Part shown: piece after piece, positions 40,374 to 49,831 of the stretch
How the letters are laid out: every line of letters begins with the position of its first letter
How positions within the stretch are numbered: position 1 is the stretch's first letter
Source of the DNA: Blastocatellia bacterium
Lineage (GTDB): Bacteria > Acidobacteriota > Blastocatellia > Pyrinomonadales > Pyrinomonadaceae
NCBI GenBank assembly: GCA_016789145.1
Contig: JAEUQI010000012.1
Location: 1 to 49,831 of the forward strand
DNA length: 49,831 nucleotides
Direction of reading: 5' to 3'
Notes under the pieces: model-generated
Seen by the model: the letters and a program-made list of their open reading frames with translations, nothing else
Told to the model about the DNA's origin: nothing
The model's database searches: none
Made by a program: the position numbers and the translations under genes

Positions 40374-40830
40374 CAGGTTTGTCCTCTACGTTCTTTAGAA
40401 TGTCTTGGCGAATTGCGTCTAGTACACCGTTGACGAACTGGGTTGCTTCGTAGGTCGAGTATTTTCTGGCGAGTTCAAGTGCCTCGTTGATCGCGACCGT
40501 GTCAGGTGTATCAAAGAACAGGAACTCGAAAACCGCAAGCCGCAACACGTTTCGATCTACGAACGCCATTCGCTCGATACGCCAGTGCTCGGCTCGTGTC
40601 TTGATCGTTGCATCAATGGCTTCGATATTGTCTAATGTCCCGATCGCAAGTGCGTTCGCGAATTCACGGGTCCGGTCGTCAAAAGTCTCGTCGCCGAGCT
40701 CGTTCCAATAATCAACGGCGAGGTCCTTACGGGCGGCACCTGCCATGTCGCGGGCGAACAACATCTGCAACGCGGCTTCGCGAGCTTTGTGGCGTGTGCC
40801 GGTTCCTTTGTCGTCGTGTTCAATTGGCAT
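40336..40830 (-). CDS. nusB: Transcription antitermination factor NusB
   Basis: NusB binds boxA RNA with S10 (NusE) in rRNA antitermination. The 164 residues match the all-helical family: GTRHKAREAALQMLFARDMAG at the start, MAFVDRNVLRLAVFEFLF in the middle and AINEALELARKYSTYEATQFVNGVLDAIRQDI near the end (conserved positions about 115-145). The start overlaps the ribH end by 11 bp, the usual ribH-nusB pairing. A short acidic tail after residue 148 is not conserved. Confidence 0.95.
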   Translation of the reverse strand: MPIEHDDKGTGTRHKAREAALQMLFARDMAGAARKDLAVDYWNELGDETFDDRTREFANALAIGTLDNIEAIDATIKTRAEHWRIERMAFVDRNVLRLAVFEFLFFDTPDTVAINEALELARKYSTYEATQFVNGVLDAIRQDILKNVEDKPDGEISTTTSASS

Positions 40831-41365
40831 TTGCGTATCGTGGAAGCAATATCTCGCGAAAAAATTCGGTCGATCGTTCGGAAATGTCCGACATGACGTA
40901 TGCCATTTCGATGGCGGTCATAGCGGCCTCGTAACCTTTGTTATCGTCGCCTTCGCCGCATCGATCGAGTGCTTGCTGAAGATCATTTGTCGTCACAACG
41001 CCAAACATTATCGGCGTTTCGGTAGCGATCGAGGCCTGCATAATGCCGGCGGCGGCTTGTCCAGCGACGAAATCGAAATGCGGCGTATCTCCGCGAATGA
41101 CCACGCCGAGGGCTATTATTGCACTATAATTTCCGGTTTTTGCGAGACTGTGGCAGGCTACTGGTAATTCGAAGGCTCCCGGAACTTCGAATTCGAGGAC
41201 AAACTCAGGATCCGCATTACGTTCGGCCAATGCACGGCGGGCACCGGCGGCCAATTTTGACGTCAGTTCGTGATTCCAACGGCTGACAACGATAGCGAAT
41301 CGCCCGCCTGACGCCGAAATGTCCTTGACCTTTAGTTCCGTTTTCAAATCTTTCTCTAAATGCAC
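40820..41365 (-). CDS. ribH: 6,7-dimethyl-8-ribityllumazine synthase RibH
   Basis: RibH condenses the ribityl-aminouracil with dihydroxybutanone phosphate, the next-to-last step of riboflavin synthesis. Family blocks in the 181 residues are FAIVVSRWNHELTSKL, EVPGAFELPVACHSLA, ALGVVIRGDTPHFDFVAGQAA and FGVVTTNDLQQALDRCG. The catalytic His sits in the THFD-like stretch TPHFDF. The start is GTG at 41365. An extra N-terminal stretch of about 15 charged residues precedes the fold. No other rib gene is in the window. Promoter: TTGTCA, 18 bp, TATAAT (41385-41414). Confidence 0.95.
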   Translation of the reverse strand: MHLEKDLKTELKVKDISASGGRFAIVVSRWNHELTSKLAAGARRALAERNADPEFVLEFEVPGAFELPVACHSLAKTGNYSAIIALGVVIRGDTPHFDFVAGQAAAGIMQASIATETPIMFGVVTTNDLQQALDRCGEGDDNKGYEAAMTAIEMAYVMSDISERSTEFFREILLPRYANAN

Positions 41366-41384
41366 CTTTGTGCGTTCAAACTAA

Positions 41385-41458
41385 ATTATACAGAGAGACA
41401 ATTCTATGTGACAAGGTTTCGGCGCGATTTTGCATTCGTCACACTCTGTTACGATAAT
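41385..41458. promoter_or_regulatory. Divergent promoters for ribH-nusB (left) and the RDD gene (right)
   Basis: Minus strand: -35 TTGTCA (41409-41414), 18-bp spacer, -10 TATAAT (41385-41390). Plus strand: -35 TTGCAT (41430-41435), 17-bp spacer, -10 GATAAT (41453-41458). The plus promoter predicts a start near 41465, which favours the ATG at 41500 for the RDD gene. Confidence 0.6.
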
Positions 41459-41499
41459 AGCGGAACGTGGAAGAAAGACTATTTGCCGCAGAAGAATCG

Positions 41500-42318
41500 A
41501 TGGTCATCGAAACGCCGGAGCGCGTACCGCTCGAGTTTGCCTTGGCGTCGATCGGTAACCGATTTCTGGCGGTTGCTCTCGATCACGCGATCCAATATCT
41601 AGCTTTGTTTTTGCTGTATTGGGCGATAATCAGCCTTTCGCAAGGAAGTCTTGCAAGCCTAATGAATTCGTCCGGCGATTCATTTGCCGAAATGCCGAAA
41701 TGGGCAGTTGCTGTCCTAATCTTTGCGATCTTTATAGTGTTTTCCGCCTATTTCATCTTGTTCGAGTGGCTATGGAATGGCCAGACGCCCGGCAAACGCC
41801 TGTTAAAGCTCCGCGTCATTCGCGAGGACGGACGGCCGTTGACTATCTGGGAGGCCATTACTCGCAACCTCGTGCGGATCTGCGACGCGATCCCGGGCTT
41901 TGTTATTCCGGTATATTCGCTCGGTCTGATAGCCATATTTCTTAGTCCGCGCGACCAACGATTGGGAGACATATTTGCCGGCACCGTTGTGATACGCGAG
42001 AGAACCGACGAAGCACCGACTTTTGCCGAGACTTTCTCGACAACTATCAGTGACGCCGCTTTTAGCCGTGTGCAAAAACGATTTGACTCAAATTTTGATA
42101 CAGGCAAGCTGTCGGACCGTGAGGTCGAGGTCGTCGAGATATTTCTTCGACGCCGTTGGGATCTGACAGAACGGCAAAGATCATGGATGGCGTGGCGTAT
42201 CGCCTTGCCGCTGATGTACAAACTGAAGCCCAACTACGACGCTTCCGATTTCACATACGAGGGATTTCTCGAAGAATTGCTTCATCGCTTTCATTCCAGG
42301 CGTCGTTATTTGAATTAG
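41500..42318 (+). CDS. RDD-family membrane protein
   Basis: This is about 272 residues with two close membrane helices near the start (IQYLALFLLYWAIISL, VAVLIFAIFIVFSAYFILF). The RDD motif GNRFLAVALDHAIQ and the family stretch WNGQTPGKRLLKLRVIREDGRPLTIWEAITRNLVR follow, then a third helix (GFVIPVYSLGLIAIFLS). The block DQRLGDIFAGTVVIRE is typical. The C-terminal 90 residues are soluble. The family is poorly understood (one member is linked to Na+/H+ exchange). The ATG at 41500 is chosen from the promoter position; a GTG at 41467 would add 11 residues. Confidence 0.87.
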   Translation: MVIETPERVPLEFALASIGNRFLAVALDHAIQYLALFLLYWAIISLSQGSLASLMNSSGDSFAEMPKWAVAVLIFAIFIVFSAYFILFEWLWNGQTPGKRLLKLRVIREDGRPLTIWEAITRNLVRICDAIPGFVIPVYSLGLIAIFLSPRDQRLGDIFAGTVVIRERTDEAPTFAETFSTTISDAAFSRVQKRFDSNFDTGKLSDREVEVVEIFLRRRWDLTERQRSWMAWRIALPLMYKLKPNYDASDFTYEGFLEELLHRFHSRRRYLN

Positions 42319-42381
42319 CCGCCTTTGCCGCTTCGCTATTTTCTGTGTTACTTTTCCCAATGTCCTCTCCAGAAACAACGA

Positions 42382-43362
42382 ATGAGTAGCAGATCAATTT
42401 TGGTGACCGGCGGTGCCGGTTTCATCGGCTCACACCTCGCTGACAGATTGCTCGGCGAAGATAATTGGAAGATCACAGTAGTTGACGATCTAAACGATTT
42501 CTATTCGCCCGAGTTAAAGCGTGCGAACATTGCACCGCATCTGGCGAACGGGAATTACGAATTTGTCGAGGCCGATATACGTGACATCGATGCGGTCGAA
42601 TCTCTATTCAGCGAAGCGAACTTTGACGTCATCGTCCATCTTGCCGCCAGAGCAGGCGTTCGTCCATCGCTTTGCCAACCGAAACTCTATTCCGACACGA
42701 ACATAAACGGCACTCTGAATTTGCTTGAGCAAGCCCGTATTCACGGCGTAAAACAGTTTATTTTTGCTTCTAGCTCAAGCGTTTACGGTATTAATTGCAA
42801 GATGCCCTTTTCGGAAGAAGACCGTATCCATCAGCCGATATCGCCGTATGCCTCGACAAAGGCCGCGGCCGAATTGCTTTGTCACACTTACTCTCATTTG
42901 CACGATATTCGTACTGTATGTCTCAGGTTCTTTACGGTGTACGGAGCCAGGCAAAGACCTGATCTAGCGATACATAAGTTTGCGAAGCTTATCTCCGAAG
43001 ACAAGCCGATCCAGATGTTTGGCGACGGCACAACGCGTCGGGATTACACATATATCGACGACATTATTCAGGGCGTTCGTGCATCGATCGATTACAGCGG
43101 TTCGATGCACGAGGTCATAAACCTCGGCGAATCGCAAACGACAGAACTCCGCGAACTGATCGCTCTTCTCGAAGAATCTGTTGGCAAAAAAGCCATCATC
43201 GACCAACAGCCAATGCAGCCCGGCGACGTGCCGTGCACCTATGCCGACATAACAAAGGCCCGCAACCTGCTTGGCTACAACCCGACGACCAAGATAGTCG
43301 AAGGAATTCCGAAGTTTGTCGAGTGGTTTCAGAGCGTAGGTCGAAGTTGTTCTGCTGTCTGA
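42382..43362 (+). CDS. NAD-dependent epimerase/dehydratase, UDP-glucuronate 4-epimerase-like
   Basis: This 326-residue extended short-chain dehydrogenase has NAD motif [15 protein letters not shown] (about 9-23), the [17 protein letters not shown] loop, SSSSVYG with the catalytic Ser, and YASTKAAAE with the Tyr-x-x-x-Lys pair. The loop resembles UDP-glucuronate epimerases, which make UDP-galacturonate for polysaccharides, but the substrate is not proven. The start at [11 protein letters not shown] is chosen; the frame is open upstream but lacks a signal. It follows the RDD gene by 63 bp and may be co-transcribed. No other sugar genes are adjacent. Confidence 0.9.
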   Translation: MSSRSILVTGGAGFIGSHLADRLLGEDNWKITVVDDLNDFYSPELKRANIAPHLANGNYEFVEADIRDIDAVESLFSEANFDVIVHLAARAGVRPSLCQPKLYSDTNINGTLNLLEQARIHGVKQFIFASSSSVYGINCKMPFSEEDRIHQPISPYASTKAAAELLCHTYSHLHDIRTVCLRFFTVYGARQRPDLAIHKFAKLISEDKPIQMFGDGTTRRDYTYIDDIIQGVRASIDYSGSMHEVINLGESQTTELRELIALLEESVGKKAIIDQQPMQPGDVPCTYADITKARNLLGYNPTTKIVEGIPKFVEWFQSVGRSCSAV

Positions 43363-43564
43363 TCGAACTTTGCCGTTGACTGATAAGGTCTGGTTTTAGC
43401 GGCAACTAAGCCTCGCCATCAAATATTTCGTGTTTCGCTTGCCTCGCCCATTGCAAGTCGAAACGACAAAGTCCCGATGATCGCGAACCAACCTTAGATA
43501 TCATAAATTCCTAACATTCCCATGCCCCTTTCATTAGCTAATTGCTCGACTAAAGAAATTATCG

Positions 43565-43593
43565 TTGACTCCATTTGTGAAAGTTTGTATCAT
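43565..43593 (+). promoter_or_regulatory. Sigma-70 promoter of the 43637 gene
   Basis: A -35 TTGACT (43565-43570), a 17-bp spacer and a -10 TATCAT (43588-43593). The start codon follows with AAGGAG at 43624-43629. The rest of the 274-bp gap holds nothing I recognise. Confidence 0.65.
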
Positions 43594-43636
43594 TCATAAT
43601 ACGTTCTTCCACAGAACAAGCAAAAGGAGATAGATC

Positions 43637-44038
43637 ATGGCACTACATTGGGAAGTATTTCGCGGCGGGCCGACGCGGCCGGAGAATCAGGCTCTTTCGG
43701 TTACGATCAACTATAAGAACGTTCTGACGTTCAACAAATATACGGCAAAGCAACTTGGGAACCCTGAGGCTGTTCTTCTGATGTTTGAGAAAAAGGAAAG
43801 CCTGATCGGTATCGTGCCTTCAAACATGCGAGAAAAAGATGCGTTTCCGCTAAAGCCGAAGAGCGGTGCGATGAACTATATTGTTCACGCTGCACCATTC
43901 TGCCGCCACCACAATATCATGATCGAACGCACAGAACGCTTTGACCACCCCGAGATCGACGACGAAGGCATCCTCCGCCTAGACCTAAAAAACACCCACG
44001 ACGTCAGCAACCGCCGAAAGCCTCCGCGAAAAACTTAA
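43637..44038 (+). CDS. Small protein of unknown function
   Basis: These 133 residues (MALHWEVFRGGPTRPENQAL) have no signal or membrane part. Features are LSVTINYKNVLTFNKYTAKQLGNPEAVLLMFEKKESLIGIVPS and HAAPFCRHHNIMIER, a compact alpha/beta character and a basic end (NRRKPPRKT). A strong promoter and ribosome-binding site show that it is real. It resembles small conserved proteins of soil bacteria, but I cannot assign a domain. Confidence 0.7.
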   Translation: MALHWEVFRGGPTRPENQALSVTINYKNVLTFNKYTAKQLGNPEAVLLMFEKKESLIGIVPSNMREKDAFPLKPKSGAMNYIVHAAPFCRHHNIMIERTERFDHPEIDDEGILRLDLKNTHDVSNRRKPPRKT

Positions 44039-44076
44039 ACGTCGACAACTTGCAATGGTCTGGCTCCCCCGGCCTA

Positions 44077-45504
44077 TCAAACTCTGTGCGTCGGGAGCAT
44101 TTGTTTGTTTTTGACAATGTTGTGACCTAATGTCCAGCAGTAAATACTGGTTGGAACAAATCGCAATTCGATCCCGCCGTGTTCAACAGAAAAATGGTCA
44201 GTTAGTGTAGTGACTACGGCTTCCTTCAATTTATTCGCCGTACAAAATGTCAAAAGGCTTCTAAGTTGTTTAGGATCCTGTGAATAGCGATTCGACCATT
44301 TGACCTCAATTGCCCACATTGGCTTCTGCGTTCCGGGATGCAGACCAACGATATCAACTTCTCCTTTGCTCCACCGCGCATAGTACCTAGGTTCAGGGAT
44401 ATGAAACCATTGGGAGAAAATAGCCGTTTCTGCAAGATACGGAAGCACACGCGATTCCGTACTAAGAGTTTCAAACAATGCACTCCACATGGATGGATTG
44501 GTCAGATAGATCTTGAAGAAATTTGCGCGTTGAAAATGGTTTGCGTTGCGGTCAATTCGGTGGACGATCTTTACCAAAAATGCAGCTTCAAGGTATTCGA
44601 TGTAGCGTTTGATCGTATTCTTAGCAACTCCGGAACTTTGGGAAAGGTCTTCTAACGAGACTTCGTTTGCGGTATTGAACGCAAGTGTGGTGAATAGATA
44701 ATTTAGTTCTTGGATGTCTTGTATGCCATACAAACTCGGCAGATCTCTTAAGAGCACTCTATCGATGATGTCAGACTTGATGAAGCGGCCGGGGTCAGAT
44801 TGGATAAGTTCTGAAAACATAACTTCAGGATATCCGCCAAAGTTGAGGTAGTTTAGAAAGCACTTGTTCAATTCAACGATATCACGAGCCTCCGCAAAGT
44901 TGTTCTCAACGGTAATCAGTTCGTTCTGACCAGATAGATCTATATACTCATGAAATGTAAGAGGAGGTAAGAGGAAGTCCGTGAATCTACCCGCACCTGA
45001 TTCGTCACTCTTAAGCTTTAACGCCGCCGCAGACGAGCCGGAAACCAAAAACTTAATATTTGAATAGCGATCAACCAAAGATTTAAGGTGGATTTCCCAA
45101 TCTTTTAGATACTGAATCTCATCAAATAGCACGAACACCCTGTCGCTCGAATTAGTATTCGTCAATTCCGCGGCTTCAAAATACAGCTCAAGAAGCTTTT
45201 CGAGACCAAGTCCATTGTATATCGGATGATCGACCGAAAAGTAGCAGATATTCTTCGCTGCAACTCCTTCGGATATTAGTTGCTGCACAACCTGCTGCAT
45301 CATAACGGTCTTCCCGACACGTCTCGGCCCCATTAACAATACTGCTCGTTTCGGAAGTGCTGCCGAAATCAGCGGGAAAAGCAATTCAAAGTACGCTCTT
45401 CGACGCAACTTGGCATAATCTTCACTGATAGAGTCGCTACCACCCCACCAACAATTCTCTGCCTGAAGCCTTCTGATGACCTGATCTTTTGAAATCTGTT
45501 GCAT
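44077..45504 (-). CDS. AAA ATPase with C-terminal DUF4143 domain
   Basis: This 475-residue protein has Walker A GPRRVGKT (59-66), Walker B RVFVLFDEIQYLKDWEIHL, and sensor FLVSGSSAAALKLK. A winged-helix-like region follows (LEDLSQSSGVAKNTIKRYIEYLEAAFLV), then a DUF4143/PD-(D/E)XK-like end (EPRYYARWSKGEVDIVG and MWAIEVKWSNRY, with Asp, Glu and Lys spaced as in that fold). Such proteins are common accessory genes of unknown role, often near mobile DNA. The region is visibly more A/T-rich than its surroundings. Promoter: TTGATG, 17 bp, TGATATAGT (45511-45539), ending 7 bp before the ATG, so the mRNA is probably leaderless. Confidence 0.88.
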   Translation of the reverse strand: MQQISKDQVIRRLQAENCWWGGSDSISEDYAKLRRRAYFELLFPLISAALPKRAVLLMGPRRVGKTVMMQQVVQQLISEGVAAKNICYFSVDHPIYNGLGLEKLLELYFEAAELTNTNSSDRVFVLFDEIQYLKDWEIHLKSLVDRYSNIKFLVSGSSAAALKLKSDESGAGRFTDFLLPPLTFHEYIDLSGQNELITVENNFAEARDIVELNKCFLNYLNFGGYPEVMFSELIQSDPGRFIKSDIIDRVLLRDLPSLYGIQDIQELNYLFTTLAFNTANEVSLEDLSQSSGVAKNTIKRYIEYLEAAFLVKIVHRIDRNANHFQRANFFKIYLTNPSMWSALFETLSTESRVLPYLAETAIFSQWFHIPEPRYYARWSKGEVDIVGLHPGTQKPMWAIEVKWSNRYSQDPKQLRSLLTFCTANKLKEAVVTTLTDHFSVEHGGIELRFVPTSIYCWTLGHNIVKNKQMLPTHRV

Positions 45505-45510
45505 TTCAGA

Positions 45511-45539
45511 ACTATATCAAAACATGTGTTTAACATCAA
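45511..45539 (-). promoter_or_regulatory. Promoter of the AAA/DUF4143 gene, predicted leaderless
   Basis: On the minus strand the -35 is TTGATG (45534-45539), the spacer 17 bp, and the extended -10 TGATATAGT has its hexamer at 45511-45516. Seven bases further is the ATG (45504). The remaining part of the 169-bp gap (45540-45673) is A/T-rich with no feature I recognise. Confidence 0.55.
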
Positions 45540-45673
45540 TCGATTGACGTTAGAAGCATGTTGAGCTGTAAGCCTCTTATTTACAATATTTACGACGAGT
45601 TGTAACTAGTTCTTTGCGGACATCTTTCGCAATATTTGAGGTATCGAGATTATCTTCAGATAGACTATCAACC

Positions 45674-46162
45674 CTAACTCCACCCAAACACACGCTTCAT
45701 CGTAGGCAACAACCAGTGCTCGGCGACGACGCCGTGGAAGAATTCTTCGTGTTCTACCTCGACGCGAGCCATGTCTAGCAGGTCTCTGACGCAATCGTCC
45801 ATATTGAGTTCGCGGGCGAAAGCGGCGGCGTCTTCGTATTCGACGGAATTTTGGCTCTCGAGGCGGCCGGCGAAGTACATTGGCATGAACCAGCCGGAGA
45901 TGTAGCACGTTAGCCCGAGCGTGCGGCCGATCGTCCAGAACACCTTTTCGCGAATTGGCCGAGGAGCCGCATCAAGCTTTGTAAGCCATTCGCCAACGCG
46001 GCGGCGATGATCCCATTCCTCGGCCTCGATCTCTCTGATACGGTGCTTTTCCGGTGATTCCTTCAGCGACTTCCAATGCCCGCGATAGGCATATGCGGCG
46101 GCGACCTCGCCGGAATATGCGTTCTGCAGAATACGTACCAAACCCGCCCTCGCATCGCTCAT
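45674..46162 (-). CDS. Ferritin-like diiron protein, COQ7-like
   Basis: This 162-residue four-helix protein has the carboxylate pattern of a diiron site: Glu19 in YSGEVAAAYAYRGHW, Glu49-x-x-His52 in EAEEWDHRRR, and a second E-x-x-H in VEVEHEEFFHG near the end. The arrangement resembles COQ7 (demethoxyubiquinone hydroxylase) but the rest is shorter than classical COQ7, so a ubiquinone or menaquinone role is not proven; stress or iron handling is possible. It is divergent from katG across a PerR-type box, which suggests shared peroxide control. Confidence 0.82.
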   Translation of the reverse strand: MSDARAGLVRILQNAYSGEVAAAYAYRGHWKSLKESPEKHRIREIEAEEWDHRRRVGEWLTKLDAAPRPIREKVFWTIGRTLGLTCYISGWFMPMYFAGRLESQNSVEYEDAAAFARELNMDDCVRDLLDMARVEVEHEEFFHGVVAEHWLLPTMKRVFGWS

Positions 46163-46203
46163 AGTTCTAATTTGAACTTTACGTTACGAATGTCAAATCT
46201 GTC

Positions 46204-48512
<2,309 letters not shown>

Positions 48513-48533
48513 TTCAGATCCCCAGTAAGACCC

Positions 48534-48569
48534 AACGGTCCGGTGCTGAAATGCATCGGGCCGTTTTTT
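48534..48569 (+). terminator. Rho-independent terminator of katG
   Basis: AACGGTCCGGTGC (48534-48546) pairs over 13 bp with GCATCGGGCCGTT (48553-48565), two wobbles, loop TGAAAT, then a T-run to 48569. Confidence 0.9.
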
Positions 48570-48613
48570 ACTTTGGCTCCGAGCGAGCTTAGAATGTTTG
48601 AACGGAAATAGCT

Positions 48614-49261
48614 ATGAATCCAAAGATTGATACCTATCTCGCCGCAGGCTGCGGCCGTTGCCCACTCGGGAACACACCTGATTGCAAGGTTCATAATTGG
48701 ACCGCGGAATTGTCATATCTTCGCGAGATCGTCCTCGATTGCGGGCTGACCGAGGAACTGAAATGGGGCGTGCCGTGTTATACCGATGGTGGCAAAAATC
48801 TGATGATCGTCAGCGCGTTCAACGAATACGCGTCGCTGAGCTTTTTCAAAGGCTCGTTGCTTCGCGATCCTGACGGCATACTCGTGACGCCCGGCGAAAA
48901 CTCACAAGCGGCTCGACTGTTGAAATTCACGAGCGTTGAACAGATCGCAGCGATCGAACCTGCAATTCGCAATTTAATTCGCGAAGCCATCGAGGTCGAA
49001 CGTGCCGGGCTGAAAGTGCAATTCAAGTCTATCGACCAGCACGATGTTCCCGCCGAGCTAACGCAAAAGTTCGAAGAAGACCCAGCGTTCGAAGCCGCAT
49101 TCAACGCCCTAACGCCGGGCCGTCGTCGTGGGTACCTGATACATTTCGCTCAACCAAAACAATCCGAAACCCGCATCTCTCGCATAGAAAAATGCTCCCC
49201 GCAGATATTCAACGGCATCGGATTGCACGATAAGTATAAGTCAATGAATCGCAACGCCTGA
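48614..49261 (+). CDS. DUF1801 / OmdA-like protein with N-terminal Cys motif
   Basis: These 215 residues have a central DUF1801 fold (LSYLREIVLDCGLTEELKWGVPCYTDGGKNLMIVSAFNEYASLSFFKG, about 35-82) followed by a bacteriocin-protection/OmdA-like C-terminus (DVPAELTQKFEEDPAFEAAFNALTPGRRRGYLIHFAQPKQSETRISRIEKC, about 137-190). Residues 13, 16, 24 and 27 give C-x2-C-x7-C-x2-H (GCGRCPLGNTPDCKVH), which looks like a small metal site. The function is unknown. The end overlaps the next, convergent gene by 21 bp. Confidence 0.87.
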   Translation: MNPKIDTYLAAGCGRCPLGNTPDCKVHNWTAELSYLREIVLDCGLTEELKWGVPCYTDGGKNLMIVSAFNEYASLSFFKGSLLRDPDGILVTPGENSQAARLLKFTSVEQIAAIEPAIRNLIREAIEVERAGLKVQFKSIDQHDVPAELTQKFEEDPAFEAAFNALTPGRRRGYLIHFAQPKQSETRISRIEKCSPQIFNGIGLHDKYKSMNRNA

Positions 49262-49735
49262 GCTATGGCGCTCGAACCGCGAGAGCACTATCAGCTCACT
49301 AACGACGGCGGCTAGACATACGAGGCTACGCAACCAATTGACCGCGGTCCAACCCGACCATGCCTCTCGCAGTTCCTTGATGCTGTGGGTTCCGCCGCCA
49401 AACATTATCTCGTTTCTGGGATAAAAATATCCAAATGTTAGCACGTCGCCAAACACGGCGAATGCGACTGCAACCGCGGCAGTGATCCGAGTCCGCTTAC
49501 CTGCCGGCCACGCTGCTATCAACGCGATCACCGCCGATAACTGTGCTAGCGGCGAGGCAATTCGATAAAAATCGCCCGGATTCTTGAACGAAAAATACGC
49601 CTTTGCCGTGTCAAGCGATTGTGGGATTGCCGAGCCCCAATTCTGCGCGTCGATGATCGAATTGTAAACATTCGCCCCCAAAACTCCGCCGAACATAATA
49701 ACAGCCGTGTAGATCAGAATTCGTCGAATCGTCAT
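49241..49735 (-). CDS. Four-helix membrane protein, DUF1772-like
   Basis: This is a 164-residue protein with four hydrophobic segments: ILIYTAVIMFGGVLGANVY, ASPLAQLSAVIALIAAWPAG, ITAAVAVAFAVFGDVLTFGYF and LRSLVCLAAVVSELIVLSRF. The NPGDFYRIASP segment between helices 1 and 2 resembles the DUF1772 (anthrone-oxygenase-like) group, but the match is weak and no activity should be assumed. The start has GGAGGGG eight bases upstream. The remaining 96 bp to the window edge hold nothing I recognise. Confidence 0.75.
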   Translation of the reverse strand: MTIRRILIYTAVIMFGGVLGANVYNSIIDAQNWGSAIPQSLDTAKAYFSFKNPGDFYRIASPLAQLSAVIALIAAWPAGKRTRITAAVAVAFAVFGDVLTFGYFYPRNEIMFGGGTHSIKELREAWSGWTAVNWLRSLVCLAAVVSELIVLSRFERHSSGVAIH

Positions 49736-49831
49736 AACCGAAACCCCTCCACTCTGTAAGGCGTCAAACTAACAACAAAAATGTCATCCGCCTAAATATC
49801 GATGTTTCGGCCCTCCAACGTTTCCCACGCC

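Noticed and set aside
43363-43636. Small gene in the epimerase-43637 gap
   Set aside because: No frame with a start, ribosome-binding site and sensible composition was found; only the promoter of the downstream gene can be supported.

Overview
This window looks like the chromosomal replication-origin neighbourhood of a free-living Gram-negative bacterium. It most resembles Acidobacteriota, class Blastocatellia (Pyrinomonadaceae-like). The assignment is an inference from a GWxTD-domain secreted protein, a one-polypeptide E2-E1 2-oxoglutarate decarboxylase (Kgd type), moderate GC with short divergent spacers, and many imperfect hairpin repeats between genes. No tRNA, rRNA, IS element, prophage or CRISPR array was seen.

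Left arm (1-19000, almost all minus strand). The classical origin-flanking set is read leftwards: rpmH/rnpA, yidD, yidC, khpB (jag), an alpha/beta hydrolase, mnmE, mnmG, parA, parB, selD, tatB, tatC and a GWxTD protein. Only a DASS-type transporter breaks the direction. Two genes need non-standard reading. selD continues upstream through an in-frame UGA, giving a Sec-containing SelD. rpmH is nested whole, out of frame, inside an N-terminally extended rnpA. purN, a transglutaminase-like protein, a YefM-YoeB toxin-antitoxin pair and purM follow.

Centre (19000-34900, mostly plus strand). An unknown protein, a DUF445 membrane protein, a MacB-like ABC pair, an NTF2-like secreted protein and a GIN-domain protein precede a minus-strand NuiA-like protein. 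dnaA and dnaN follow, with DnaA-box clusters both upstream of dnaA and between dnaA and dnaN. Downstream of dnaN is about 1 kb without a credible protein gene. It holds two terminators, a possible small RNA, degenerate tandem repeats, an inverted pair of hairpin repeats and a striking 11-bp-phased array of GTGGACAC. A DUF4388 protein and an SMC with a long acidic insertion in its ATPase head come next. Origin firing (DnaA, DnaN), segregation (ParA, ParB, SMC) and candidate cis sites therefore lie within about 30 kb.

Right arm (34900-49831). This holds a CapA-like lipoprotein, kgd, nusB-ribH, an RDD membrane protein, a sugar-nucleotide epimerase, an AAA/DUF4143 ATPase, and a divergent pair (ferritin-like diiron protein / katG) around a perfect PerR-type box. 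It ends with a DUF1801/OmdA-like protein and a small membrane protein.

The best leads are the phased GTGGACAC array, the twin palindromes in front of parAB, the nested rpmH/rnpA, the Sec-SelD and the acidic insertion in the SMC head. All functional statements come from reading the sequence; no database search was possible.
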